Positions 52,518 through 61,173 of a stretch of 64,000 nucleotides of DNA are shown piece after piece. How positions within the stretch are numbered: the first letter of the stretch is position 1; each line of letters begins with the position of its first letter. Source of the stretch: an uncultured Collinsella sp. (GTDB lineage: Bacteria > Actinomycetota > Coriobacteriia > Coriobacteriales > Coriobacteriaceae). A model generated the notes under the pieces. The model made no database searches, had not been told where the DNA came from, and was given only the letters and a program-made list of their open reading frames with translations. The translations under genes were made by a program, and so were the position numbers. The stretch covers positions 1 to 64,000 of the forward strand of contig CAAEOL010000047.1 in assembly GCA_900757595.1 (NCBI GenBank). Reading direction: 5' to 3'.

Positions 52518-53603
52518 ATGAAGCCACGTAACATTGCCATCGCCTGCGGTGTCGCGGGAGTCGCCGTCGGCCTTGCTGCTGCCACCGGCATCGTTTATCA
52601 CAAACAAATCAAGTCCGCCGCGTCACTCAAACGCTTGACCGGCTACGCGGATGGCTATGACCTGTACGAAATCGACATTGCCTACGACTACGATCTTGAT
52701 CGCATCATCGCCGCTGGCGTGCGCGACGACCAGGCCTACATCGATGCCGTGGTGGCGCAGGTGCTGCCCGGTGTGCCGGCACATGTCCAGGCGCCCCAGT
52801 TTGCCTGCAGCGCCTTTGTCGCCGTAGATACCGAAGGCCGCGTGCGCACCGGTCGCAATTACGACTTTAAGGACGACACCTCGGCGCTGCTGGTGCGCAA
52901 TCACCCACGCGGCGGCTATGCCTCCATCGGATTTGCTGCCCTTAACAACCTGGGCGATAACACTCCGCTTGACTCCGTCGGCAGACGCGCCGCCGCACTC
53001 ATGGGCCCGTTTGCCCAGCTCGACGGTGTTAACGAATGCGGCGTGTCCATTGCCGTACTCACTCTGGATTCCAAGCCCTGTGACCAGGACACGCAACGCC
53101 CCGTCATCAATACCTCGCTCGCCATCCGTCTGGTGCTCGACCGCGCGGCTACCACGCAGGAGGCCGTAGACCTGCTTTCCGCCTACGACATGCACGCCAT
53201 GGCGGGACGCGATTACCACTTCTTTATCAACGACGCCGCCGGTGACGCGCGCGTAGTAGAGTGGGATCCACACGATCCGGACCGCGCTTTTAGAGCGACT
53301 CCTGTACGCCAGGTTACGAACTTCTACGCCTGCTATGGCGACGAAGTGCTGCCCAACCAAAAGAATGACGAGCTGGGCCATGGTAAAGAGCGCGCCGTCG
53401 CAATCGCCGATGTCCTCGACGCCCATGCCGGCGCCCAAGACGAGGCAGTCGCTTGGAAGGCCCTACGCGCTGCGGCGCAAGAGCCCAATCCGGAAGACAT
53501 CACCAGCAATACGCAGTGGTCGGTCGTCTTTGACAATACCGAGCCCGCCGCCGCCATCACACTGCGCCGCCACTGGGGCGACGTCGACGCCTTCGCATTG
53601 TAA
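52518..53603 (+). CDS. Membrane-anchored Ntn-type linear amide C-N hydrolase
   Basis: The 361-residue protein has a signal-anchor helix (residues 6-26) and then a choloylglycine hydrolase/acyl-CoA:6-APA acyltransferase-like domain. The probable nucleophile is the cysteine in APQFACSAFVAVDTEG, followed by the family's GRNYDFKDD. Ntn enzymes normally expose this cysteine by cleavage; here about 95 residues precede it, and none of the short BSH-type leader is seen. It may act on N-acyl amino acids, penicillin-like amides or bile-type conjugates; I cannot choose. GAGAGGAG is the ribosome site. Confidence 0.82.
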   Translation: MKPRNIAIACGVAGVAVGLAAATGIVYHKQIKSAASLKRLTGYADGYDLYEIDIAYDYDLDRIIAAGVRDDQAYIDAVVAQVLPGVPAHVQAPQFACSAFVAVDTEGRVRTGRNYDFKDDTSALLVRNHPRGGYASIGFAALNNLGDNTPLDSVGRRAAALMGPFAQLDGVNECGVSIAVLTLDSKPCDQDTQRPVINTSLAIRLVLDRAATTQEAVDLLSAYDMHAMAGRDYHFFINDAAGDARVVEWDPHDPDRAFRATPVRQVTNFYACYGDEVLPNQKNDELGHGKERAVAIADVLDAHAGAQDEAVAWKALRAAAQEPNPEDITSNTQWSVVFDNTEPAAAITLRRHWGDVDAFAL

Positions 53604-53743
53604 GGAGCCAGGCCCGTCGACCTTACGCTCGCCTGACGTTGCTTACTTTTCTATACGCTTGAGCTAACACGTTTTACCCCCGTATCAACAGTGTGCGGGG
53701 GTAAACTTATGCGCATGTTATAACTTGCCCGGAAGGATTCACC

Positions 53744-54823
53744 ATGCTTAGGATCGGTCTTCTTACTAGTGGCGGCGACTGCCAGGCGCTCAACGCCACC
53801 ATGCGCGGCATCGTCAAAACGCTTATGACCAATAGCGAAGAACCTATCGAGATTTATGGCTTTGAGGACGGCTACCAGGGCCTTATCTACAGCAGATTCC
53901 GTGTCATGACGCCCGCCGATTTTAGCGGCATCCTCACCCGCGGCGGCACTATCCTGGGCACGAGCCGCACGCCGTTCAAGCGTCTGGATACCCCCGAGGC
54001 CGATGGTGTCGAGAAGGTGCCGGCGATGGTCCACACCTATCATAAGCTGCAGCTCGACTGCCTGTTTATGCTGGGCGGCAACGGCTCCACCAAGACCGCC
54101 AACCGCCTGCGCGAAGAGGGCCTCAACGTTATCGCCCTGCCCAAGACCATCGATAACGACACTTGGGGCACCGAGCTGACGTTTGGCTTTACGAGCGCCA
54201 TCGACGTCGCCACCAAGTGCATCGACGACATCCACACTACCGCCTCGAGCCACGGCCGCGTGTTCGTTATCGAAATCATGGGTCACAAGGTTGGCTGGAT
54301 CCCGCTGTATGCCGGCGTCGCGGGCGGCGCGGACGTCATCCTGATTCCCGAGATCCCCTACGACATGGATAACGTCATCAAGACCATCGAGCATCGCATG
54401 GAGACCGGCAGCCGCTTTACTATCGTGGCCGTCGCCGAGGGCGCCATCTCCAAGGAAGACGCAGCGCTGTCCAAGAAGGAGTACAAGAAGAAGCTCGCCG
54501 AGCGCACGAGCCCGTCAATCGTCTACGACATCGCCAAGGAGATTGAGGCCAAGACCGGTCGCGAGACCCGCGTCGCCATCCCCGGCCACACGCAGCGCGG
54601 CGGCCAGCCCGACGCTCAGGACCGCATCTTTGCGACCCAGTGCGGCGTCGAGGCAGCGCTCGGCTGCCTGCGCGGCGAGTTTGGCTACATGATTGCCTTG
54701 CGTGACGGCAAGATGTGCAACATGCCGCTCGAGGATGTCGCCGGCAAGCTCAAGTTTGTCGACCCCCAGAGCGATCTGGTGCGCGAGGCCAAGGCGCTGG
54801 GCATCAGCTTCGGCGACGAATAG
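53744..54823 (+). CDS. pfkA: 6-phosphofructokinase (group III, mixed donor-site residues)
   Basis: This 359-residue enzyme phosphorylates fructose 6-phosphate. The N-terminal loop is LLTSGGDCQALNA. The donor-site motif is MLGGNGSTKTA where most family members have GGDGS: glycine is kept at the E. coli 104 position but Asn replaces Asp103. The catalytic segment is LPKTIDNDTWG, with lysine at E. coli position 124 as in PPi enzymes. Lys124 with Gly104 occurs in actinobacterial group III enzymes using either ATP or PPi, so the donor cannot be assigned. The substrate motif is EIMGHKVGW. GGAAGGA precedes the ATG. Confidence 0.95.
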   Translation: MLRIGLLTSGGDCQALNATMRGIVKTLMTNSEEPIEIYGFEDGYQGLIYSRFRVMTPADFSGILTRGGTILGTSRTPFKRLDTPEADGVEKVPAMVHTYHKLQLDCLFMLGGNGSTKTANRLREEGLNVIALPKTIDNDTWGTELTFGFTSAIDVATKCIDDIHTTASSHGRVFVIEIMGHKVGWIPLYAGVAGGADVILIPEIPYDMDNVIKTIEHRMETGSRFTIVAVAEGAISKEDAALSKKEYKKKLAERTSPSIVYDIAKEIEAKTGRETRVAIPGHTQRGGQPDAQDRIFATQCGVEAALGCLRGEFGYMIALRDGKMCNMPLEDVAGKLKFVDPQSDLVREAKALGISFGDE

Positions 54824-54824
54824 C

Positions 54825-54989
54825 CTCGGCCGAAACTGCTCTCATCGGAGACCCCAGGGCTTACCTCCCAAATCGTCCTCGGACATGTCAGGACCCCGCC
54901 GTGCGCTTCGCGCGGCGGGGTCCTTCCGTCCTGCGGAAAGATTTGGGAGGTAAGCCCTGGGGCCTCCTGCGGCAACTAGGGAGGCCGAG
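54825..54989. repeat. Giant nested inverted repeat behind pfkA
   Basis: The arms 54852-54874 and 54940-54962 are a perfect 23-bp match (CCCCAGGGCTTACCTCCC...). Inside, GGACCCCGCC (54891-54900) pairs with GGCGGGGTCC (54913-54922). Outside, CTCGGCC (54825-54831) pairs with GGCCGAG (54983-54989). It starts 1 nt after the pfkA stop codon. The 390-bp gap otherwise holds only the promoter of the HTH-membrane gene. Confidence 0.88.
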
Positions 54990-55143
54990 ACTGTTCGTCT
55001 TCTTGCTGCGGGTGCGTGGGCTGAGATTTTGGGATGTTGCAGGCTCTTAGCTGAGAGTAGCACTGACATTTGTCACGAAATTGCTGGTCATGATGGTCGC
55101 TACCGGTAGTTGCGGTAGGGTTGGGGCAGATTCTAACTAGAAA

Positions 55144-55198
55144 TGGTGGTCGCAGCCGGTTGTTCTCGGCATACTCGGCTCATTCGATTCGACCACCA
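55144..55198. promoter_or_regulatory. TGGTGGTCG inverted repeat before the HTH-membrane gene
   Basis: TGGTGGTCG at 55144-55152 and CGACCACCA at 55190-55198 flank the putative promoter region directly upstream of the start. They may be an autoregulatory operator. Confidence 0.4.
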
Positions 55199-55214
55199 AA
55201 CGAAAGGAACCACC

Positions 55215-56129
55215 ATGGATCTTGCGATGGCGCAGCGCCTCGTCGATCGCCGCAAAGCTGCCGGGCTTTCTCAGGAGGCGCTTGCCGCCCAGCTGGGTGT
55301 GAGTCGTCAGGCTGTCAGTAAATGGGAACGCAGCGAGTCCTCACCCGATACCGATAACCTCATTGCGCTCGCCGCGCTGTATGGTGTGTCGCTGGATGAG
55401 TTGTTGTATGGGGAAGCGGCTAGTGATGCCGATAGCTCAGAGGACGGCAGCACCGAAACGGTGGATGAGGCTAAAGAGGCCGAAGATTCTGCCGAGCACG
55501 CCGATTGCGGCGACAAACCACTTGTCGATATTTCCCTCGCGCGTGGCATCCACGTCATTGATCCCAATAAAGGCGAGGAAGTCCATGTTGGCTGGAACGG
55601 CATCCATGTGACCAACGAGCGCAAGGGCGAAGAGGTGCATGTGGGGCCGGACGGCGTGCATGTCGATACGCTTGAGGACGATGGACATAGCATGCATACC
55701 AATGACGACGGCACCGTCACCATCGACGGCGAGACGTTCTCCAGCTGGAAGGAAGCACACGACAAGCTCGACCATCATGGCAAGCATTTCCACACCAAGG
55801 TCGGACGTGCATGGAACAAATTCCCCTTCCCCGCGCTTGTCACTCTCGCCTATCTGGTGCTCGGCATTGTCTACGGCACATGGGCTACGGGACTCTTCCT
55901 CGTCTTTTTGATTCCCGTCTATTACGCGCTTGGCGACTTTATCGACCAACGCCACTTATCTAAGCTGATCGATGTCGTCTATTCAGTCGGTGCCGAGGCA
56001 TGGTTCCTCTACATGTGGCTCTGCCTGGAACAACCCCATCCCGCCTGGGTAATCCTCATCACCATCCCGGTCGTAAAAGCACTCATGCGCTGGTGCCGCA
56101 AACAATGGAAGCACCGCAAGCGAGCCTAA
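55215..56129 (+). CDS. XRE-family HTH protein with beta-repeat linker and membrane domain
   Basis: The 304-residue protein has an N-terminal XRE helix-turn-helix (residues 5-62: LSQEALAAQLGVSRQAVSKWERS) and an acidic linker. Two or three short repeats follow at about 105-160 (GIHVIDPNKGEEVHVGWNG; GIHVTNERKGEEVHVGPDG; then GVHVDTLEDDG). Next comes a His-rich stretch (DKLDHHGKHFHTKVGR), then about four membrane segments to the C-terminus. A DNA-binding domain tied to the membrane suggests signal-responsive tethering. The His-rich segment could bind metal. The start at 55215 follows AAAGGAA. The function is unknown. Confidence 0.85.
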   Translation: MDLAMAQRLVDRRKAAGLSQEALAAQLGVSRQAVSKWERSESSPDTDNLIALAALYGVSLDELLYGEAASDADSSEDGSTETVDEAKEAEDSAEHADCGDKPLVDISLARGIHVIDPNKGEEVHVGWNGIHVTNERKGEEVHVGPDGVHVDTLEDDGHSMHTNDDGTVTIDGETFSSWKEAHDKLDHHGKHFHTKVGRAWNKFPFPALVTLAYLVLGIVYGTWATGLFLVFLIPVYYALGDFIDQRHLSKLIDVVYSVGAEAWFLYMWLCLEQPHPAWVILITIPVVKALMRWCRKQWKHRKRA

Positions 56130-56183
56130 ACCATCCCAGCCCGACAGCAGCATCCAACTAGTACTCCCCCGCCCATCCCCCTA

Positions 56184-56250
56184 AGTTGCGGTGATATAGT
56201 TCCGGTTTTAGCCCTGAGTAATCGAGTTTAGGAACTATTCCACCGCAACT
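56184..56250. repeat. TTGCGGTGATATAG inverted repeat, copy 2
   Basis: The left arm is identical to copy 1 at 48638. The right arm has two changes (ATTC for ATAT), and the 27-nt loop is different in sequence but equal in length. It lies behind the HTH-membrane gene. Confidence 0.88.
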
Positions 56251-56304
56251 TACGAATGGTCGGAGCGGCTACAGCACAAGCGTCGGCGTTCGTTTGATGG
56301 TCCG

Positions 56305-56462
56305 CCACGAAAAGGGGCCATCTACTACGTTCAACTCGATGAGGCCAACCATGATCGCCTTTTTCGAAAATCGATAGGCCTTCTACCTGCGGTTTTATTT
56401 TTCGTTTTCCCGGCATGGTTGAGGGTATCCAATTAAACGTAGTAGATAGGCCCGTTTTGTGG
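56305..56462. repeat. Variable-arm inverted-repeat element, copy 2
   Basis: The arms 56305-56331 and 56436-56462 match at about 22 of 27 positions (shared ATCTACTACGTT). The interior carries, on the minus strand, ATGCCGGGAAAACG, then AATAAAACCGCAGGT (motif at 56396-56385), the same core as the 20614 element. With the TTGCGG repeat and a terminator it fills the 490-bp gap 56130-56621. Confidence 0.78.
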
Positions 56463-56543
56463 CATACGACCCATTCAAGCCCAATCTCGAAGGCTAAAGA
56501 GAGCCTCTCATCCACCCCTGCGGGCAAAAGATAGCAAAGTAAC

Positions 56544-56576
56544 AAACGCCGGGTCGCCCGTAGGTGCCCGGCGTTT
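56544..56576 (-). terminator. Terminator of the MacB-like operon
   Basis: AAACGCCGGG pairs with CCCGGCGTTT. On the minus strand it is followed by GTTACTTTG. It stands just beyond the CTGTCCC hairpin. Confidence 0.7.
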
Positions 56577-56586
56577 GCCCAGATAA

Positions 56587-56622
56587 AACCTGCCAAAATA
56601 AACCTGTCCCTTTTTGGCAGGT
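56587..56622 (-). repeat. CTGTCCC-type hairpin abutting permease stop
   Basis: AACCTGCCAAAA and TTTTGGCAGGTT pair perfectly over the TAAACCTGTCCCT loop. The right arm overlaps the TAA stop codon of the permease gene. Confidence 0.88.
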
Positions 56623-59387
56623 TACTCGGCGCTCTTGAGGGCGCCGACCATATCGATCTTGTTGAGGGTACGATTGGTGGCGAGGTTGACGATAAACGTA
56701 AAGCCAAAGGAAAGCACCACGGCGAGCACGAAGCTCAGCGGCTCGACCTCGACGTCAAAGTACAGCGACGGCATCTGCAAAATGTAGGTAAAGCTCTCGG
56801 CAAGCAGGCCACCCAGCGGCACGCCCAGTGCGGTGCCAATCGCCGTGAGGACCAACGTCTCCTTGTTGACGTAGTGGTGCACCTCGCCGCGACGGAAGCC
56901 CAGCACCTTAATGGTCGCCAGCTCGCGCTCGCGCTCGGAGATATTCGTGTTGGACAGCGTAAACACCACCACAAACGATAGGCACGCTGCCATAAAGGTC
57001 ACGAGCACCACGACAGAATTGATAATCGTAAAGTTCGCCTCGTAGTTCTGCCAATGTTCGGCCGTGCTCGAGATGGTGAGCCAACCGTCGCTCTTAATTT
57101 TCTTGCTAAACGCAATCTGGTCGGCCGACGAACCCTTAAGCAGCACAAAGACGCCGTTGAGGCGTGCGCTTCGACCGAACGCACGCTCATAGGTACTCTG
57201 CGTCATGTAAAGCGTGTTGCCCAGATAGTTGAGCGAGATGTCGCTGACTTTGACCTTGGCAACATTGAGCGACGAATCCTGGACGTGTGCTGTATCGCCC
57301 GGCTGAATCCCCAGCACCAGCTGCGAGCTCTTGCTTAAATACACGTCCCCGTCACGCAGGGCGAGCGGTTCTTTGGACTCATCCTCAAGGCGAACGTAGT
57401 CGTCCAGATCCTTCGTGCGGTCATCGGGCACCACGATCAGCTGTACGGTCTCACTCTTGCCGCCAAACGTAAAAGTGACGTTGTCGGTCATGATTGGCAG
57501 CGTCGAAGTCACGGTCACGTCGGAATCCTTGGCCGCGCTTCGCTCGTCGAGAGCCGCACACGTCTGCGAAAAATCGTCGGGATTGGCAACCGCCAACAGG
57601 TCATAGCGCGTGACGTGGCCGTACTGCTTGGGCGACAGCGCGACCGACGTATCACGAATGCCCATGCCGCAAATTACAAGCGCTGTGCAGCCCGCGATGC
57701 CAAAGATGGTCATAAAGGCGCGCTTTTTGTAGCGGAACAGGTTACGCGCCGCCACCTTGTTCAAAAAGCCCATACGGCGCCAGATAAAGCCGATGCGCTC
57801 GAGCAGAATGCGCGAGCCGGCGCGCGGGGCCTTGGGACGCATGAGCGAGGCTGGGGTCTCGGCCATCTCGTGGCGGCAGGCGATAATCGTGGCGCCCACC
57901 ACGCCCACGGCAAACAGCGCCACCGAAACGATTGAGGACACGATATCGTACGAAAGCAGCATCTGGGGCAGCGAGTACATATCGTCGAACACCGTAAACA
58001 GGAACAGCGGCAGGCCCACAAATCCGATGATGTTGCCGAGCACGCCGCCGATCAGACACGCCCACAGTGCGTAGTCTACGTATTTGGACAGGATACGCCC
58101 GCGTGAATAGCCGAGCGCCTTGTACAGGCCGATGAGCGTGCGCTCCTCCTCGACCATACGCGTGGCGGTGGTGAGGCTGATGAGCACGGCGACGATAAAG
58201 AAGATGAACGGGAAAACCGTGGCGATGGCCTCGATCGAAGAACTGTCGCTCTCGACGCTCGAGTAGCTTGCGATGTTACCGCGGTCCTGGATGTACCAAG
58301 TGCATTCGCCAAGATCGGAAAGCTCGGCGCGGGCATCGGCGAATTGCCGATCGGCGGCGGCGCGGCGCTGGTCCAACTCGGCCTGAGCCTGGACGCGCTC
58401 CTCGCTGCCCTCGGCCATGCGGTTGATGTTGTCCTGCTCGATTCCAAAGAGCATATTCGCCTGGCGCTCGGCCGCATCCAAGCTTGCCGGCGTGTCGACC
58501 GTCAGCTCCTGAGCGCGCGCCTTCTCACGCTCCTCGCGGATCTTCTCGATGTTGCCTTTGACCTCGTTGATCTTTGTCGTGTAGGCATCTGAATAGGAGT
58601 TAAGACTCTTGGCCCCCTCGACGATCACGTGGACCGCGGAGTAGGAAGAAGATGTCGCGGCATCCTCGCTCACATAGAACTTATAGTCCGCAGCCGAAGC
58701 AGCGCGAAAGGCGTTGACTGTCGAGTCGGAGCTCACGTCGGTAGGATCGAGGACCTCGGCCGTAATGGTGTAATCGCCCGCGGCAAACTGGTCCTTGGCG
58801 CTTTGGTTCGACGAGCTCGCATCGTTGGCGGCAAAGCTCACCGTATCGCCGAGCTTTTTGCCCGAAGCCTTCAGGAACTTCGAAGTCACCGCGACCTCAT
58901 CGGCACTCTCGGGCAAATCGCCGTTCACCAGCACCGGCTGATCGATGTTCTCCTTGGAGAGACTTTGCACGACCACGCGCTCGCGCGTTGTGCCAACGGC
59001 GGTATAGGCAGTCTCGGTATAGATGCCCTCGGCCGTCTCGACGCCGTCGACCTCTTGAATGGCCGCAAGATCGTCGCGCGTAAGGCCACAGGTCGACTGT
59101 ACGTTAATGTCATAGACGTTCTGCTGGTCAAAATAAGCGTCGACCGAATCGCGCAAATCCTCGCAGCCCGCCTTAAGGCCGCACATCACGCTCACGCCAA
59201 GCGCGGTAATGACCACGATAGATAGGAAGCGCTTAAGACTGCCCCGAATCGTGCGGTAGATGCCACGGCGAAAAACCGTCGGCACCATATCGTTTGAGCT
59301 TTGGGCCGTGCGGTAGGTCGCGAACTCCCGGTCGCGACCCGCGTGCTCCGTATCGTGGTTTTGGCTGTTTTGGCGGTCCTGGTCCAT
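56622..59387 (-). CDS. FtsX/MacB-type ABC transporter permease
   Basis: The 921-residue protein has a polar N-terminus and a first helix (FLSIVVITALGVSVMCGL). A large extracytoplasmic domain of about 320 residues with a coiled-coil-like stretch (REEREKARAQELTVD) follows, then helices, a second extracytoplasmic domain and three C-terminal helices. This is the duplicated FtsX-permease (DUF of the YknZ/BceB-like long form) layout. The ATG at 59387 lies 5 nt after the ATPase stop, so the two are coupled. Such pairs export peptides or lipids or sense antimicrobial peptides. Confidence 0.88.
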   Translation of the reverse strand: MDQDRQNSQNHDTEHAGRDREFATYRTAQSSNDMVPTVFRRGIYRTIRGSLKRFLSIVVITALGVSVMCGLKAGCEDLRDSVDAYFDQQNVYDINVQSTCGLTRDDLAAIQEVDGVETAEGIYTETAYTAVGTTRERVVVQSLSKENIDQPVLVNGDLPESADEVAVTSKFLKASGKKLGDTVSFAANDASSSNQSAKDQFAAGDYTITAEVLDPTDVSSDSTVNAFRAASAADYKFYVSEDAATSSSYSAVHVIVEGAKSLNSYSDAYTTKINEVKGNIEKIREEREKARAQELTVDTPASLDAAERQANMLFGIEQDNINRMAEGSEERVQAQAELDQRRAAADRQFADARAELSDLGECTWYIQDRGNIASYSSVESDSSSIEAIATVFPFIFFIVAVLISLTTATRMVEEERTLIGLYKALGYSRGRILSKYVDYALWACLIGGVLGNIIGFVGLPLFLFTVFDDMYSLPQMLLSYDIVSSIVSVALFAVGVVGATIIACRHEMAETPASLMRPKAPRAGSRILLERIGFIWRRMGFLNKVAARNLFRYKKRAFMTIFGIAGCTALVICGMGIRDTSVALSPKQYGHVTRYDLLAVANPDDFSQTCAALDERSAAKDSDVTVTSTLPIMTDNVTFTFGGKSETVQLIVVPDDRTKDLDDYVRLEDESKEPLALRDGDVYLSKSSQLVLGIQPGDTAHVQDSSLNVAKVKVSDISLNYLGNTLYMTQSTYERAFGRSARLNGVFVLLKGSSADQIAFSKKIKSDGWLTISSTAEHWQNYEANFTIINSVVVLVTFMAACLSFVVVFTLSNTNISERERELATIKVLGFRRGEVHHYVNKETLVLTAIGTALGVPLGGLLAESFTYILQMPSLYFDVEVEPLSFVLAVVLSFGFTFIVNLATNRTLNKIDMVGALKSAE

Positions 59388-59392
59388 GGGCG

Positions 59393-60094
<702 letters not shown>

Positions 60095-60147
60095 CGATCG
60101 GTTCCCATCTGGTCGGATAACTCTTTAGTATTACCCATTTCACGCCG

Positions 60148-60183
60148 ACCAAAAAGGGACAGGTTCATTTTGGCAGGTTTTAT
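60148..60183 (-). repeat. CTGTCCC-type element, inverted orientation
   Basis: The complement reads ATAAAACCTGCCAAAA-TGAACCTGTCCC-TTTTTGGT. It has the same sequence as the 50932 copy but faces the other way, and its right arm is truncated. It lies in the promoter region of the MacB-like ATPase and not at a stop codon. Confidence 0.75.
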
Positions 60184-60293
60184 ATGGGGAAACGGGGAGC
60201 GCAGGCAAGCGCCAGGAGGCAGAGAAATCATCAACGGGGTCGGGCCGACCGCCAAACACAACGCATGCATTTCAATCTGTCAGCCAAATCATT

Positions 60294-60322
60294 CGAACAG
60301 CTGTTCGTTTCTATGATATGAT
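60294..60322 (+). promoter_or_regulatory. Consensus SOS (LexA) box and promoter of the GyrI-like gene
   Basis: CGAACAGCTGTTCG at 60294-60307 matches the Gram-positive LexA box CGAAC-N4-GTTCG exactly and is a perfect palindrome. A -10 box TATGAT at 60317-60322 lies 17 nt from CGAACA, so the operator would cover the -35 region. The start codon is 41 nt further on. Confidence 0.75.
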
Positions 60323-60363
60323 TCCGCTATCTAAGCAGGCCAATACGCAGAAAGGCGGCCAAC

Positions 60364-61002
60364 ATGGCGTTCGACTTTAAGAAGGTATGCAAGGAGCTCT
60401 ACAAACCTGCAAGCAAGCCGAGTATCGTAACTGTCCCGCCAATGAGCTACGTTGCCGTTCGCGGAAAGGGCGACCCAAATACCGAAGGTGGCGAGTATCA
60501 AAACGCCCTGCCGCTGCTTTACGGCATCGCCTATACCGTCAAGATGTCGAAGAAAGGCTCAAGGAGTATCGAGGGCTATTTCGACTTTGTGGTACCGCCG
60601 CTCGAGGGTTTCTGGTGGCAAGACTCCCCGAGCGGCGACATCGATTATGTACGCAAGGACGATTTCAACTTTATCTCGTGCATTCGCCTACCCGATTTCG
60701 TCACCCGAGATGACTTTGACTGGGCAGTCGCGGAAGCCACAACCAAAAAGAAACTGGACTTTTCCGCCGTCGAGCTGCTTAAAGTTGACGAGGGTCTCTG
60801 CGTTCAATGTATGCACACCGGGCCCTACGACAACGAACCGGCGACTGTAGGCGCTATGCATGAATACACGACCGAGCAGGGCTATGTCCCCGACTTCTCA
60901 GACACCCGTTTCCATCACGAAATCTATCTCTCCGATCCACGCAAATGTGCACCGGAGAAACTTAAAACTGTGATTCGTCATCCTATCAAGCGCGCTGAAT
61001 AG
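60364..61002 (+). CDS. GyrI-like small-molecule-binding domain protein
   Basis: The 212-residue protein is of the GyrI-like (SHS2/AraC effector) fold. The two halves are visible as VPPMSYVAVRGKGDPNTEGGEYQNAL and CVQCMHTGPYDNEPATVGAMHEYTTEQG, with the EIYLSDPRKCAPEKLKTVIRHPI end. E. coli GyrI (SbmC) protects gyrase and is SOS-induced, while stand-alone GyrI-like proteins can also hydrolyse cyclopropanoid genotoxins. A consensus LexA box upstream fits a DNA-damage role. AAAGGCGG precedes the ATG. Confidence 0.9.
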   Translation: MAFDFKKVCKELYKPASKPSIVTVPPMSYVAVRGKGDPNTEGGEYQNALPLLYGIAYTVKMSKKGSRSIEGYFDFVVPPLEGFWWQDSPSGDIDYVRKDDFNFISCIRLPDFVTRDDFDWAVAEATTKKKLDFSAVELLKVDEGLCVQCMHTGPYDNEPATVGAMHEYTTEQGYVPDFSDTRFHHEIYLSDPRKCAPEKLKTVIRHPIKRAE

Positions 61003-61075
61003 CGTGAGGCGTCATTTCACACGCTAGGTTTTAAGCCAGCCAGCCAGCCGCCTCCTAGGCCGTCCGGTAATTATC

Positions 61076-61102
61076 TTGACGCGGCCCGTCGCATCTTATA
61101 AG
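61076..61102 (+). promoter_or_regulatory. Promoter of the Abi leader
   Basis: TTGACG and TATAAG lie 15 nt apart, a slightly short spacing. The expected start is near 61109. Confidence 0.45.
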
Positions 61103-61108
61103 TTTGTT

Positions 61109-61172
61109 TTGCTAAAGCTGGAAAGCCTCTCAACGATGCGCAACTCCAGCTCTTTTTCTATCAAGAGGCTTA
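61109..61172 (+). ncRNA. Pseudoknot-capable leader RNA upstream of the Abi gene
   Basis: Two interleaved stems are present: AGCTGGA (61116-61122) with TCCAGCT (61145-61151), and AAGCCTCT (61123-61130) with AGAGGCTT (61164-61171). The order left1-left2-right1-right2 is an H-type pseudoknot. Stem 1 is followed by CTTTTT and could end a short RNA. Stem 2 covers AGAGG, the ribosome site of the Abi gene. From memory, AbiF-type genes are accompanied by a conserved upstream structured RNA; I have not compared this to that model. Confidence 0.55.
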
Positions 61173-61173
61173 A

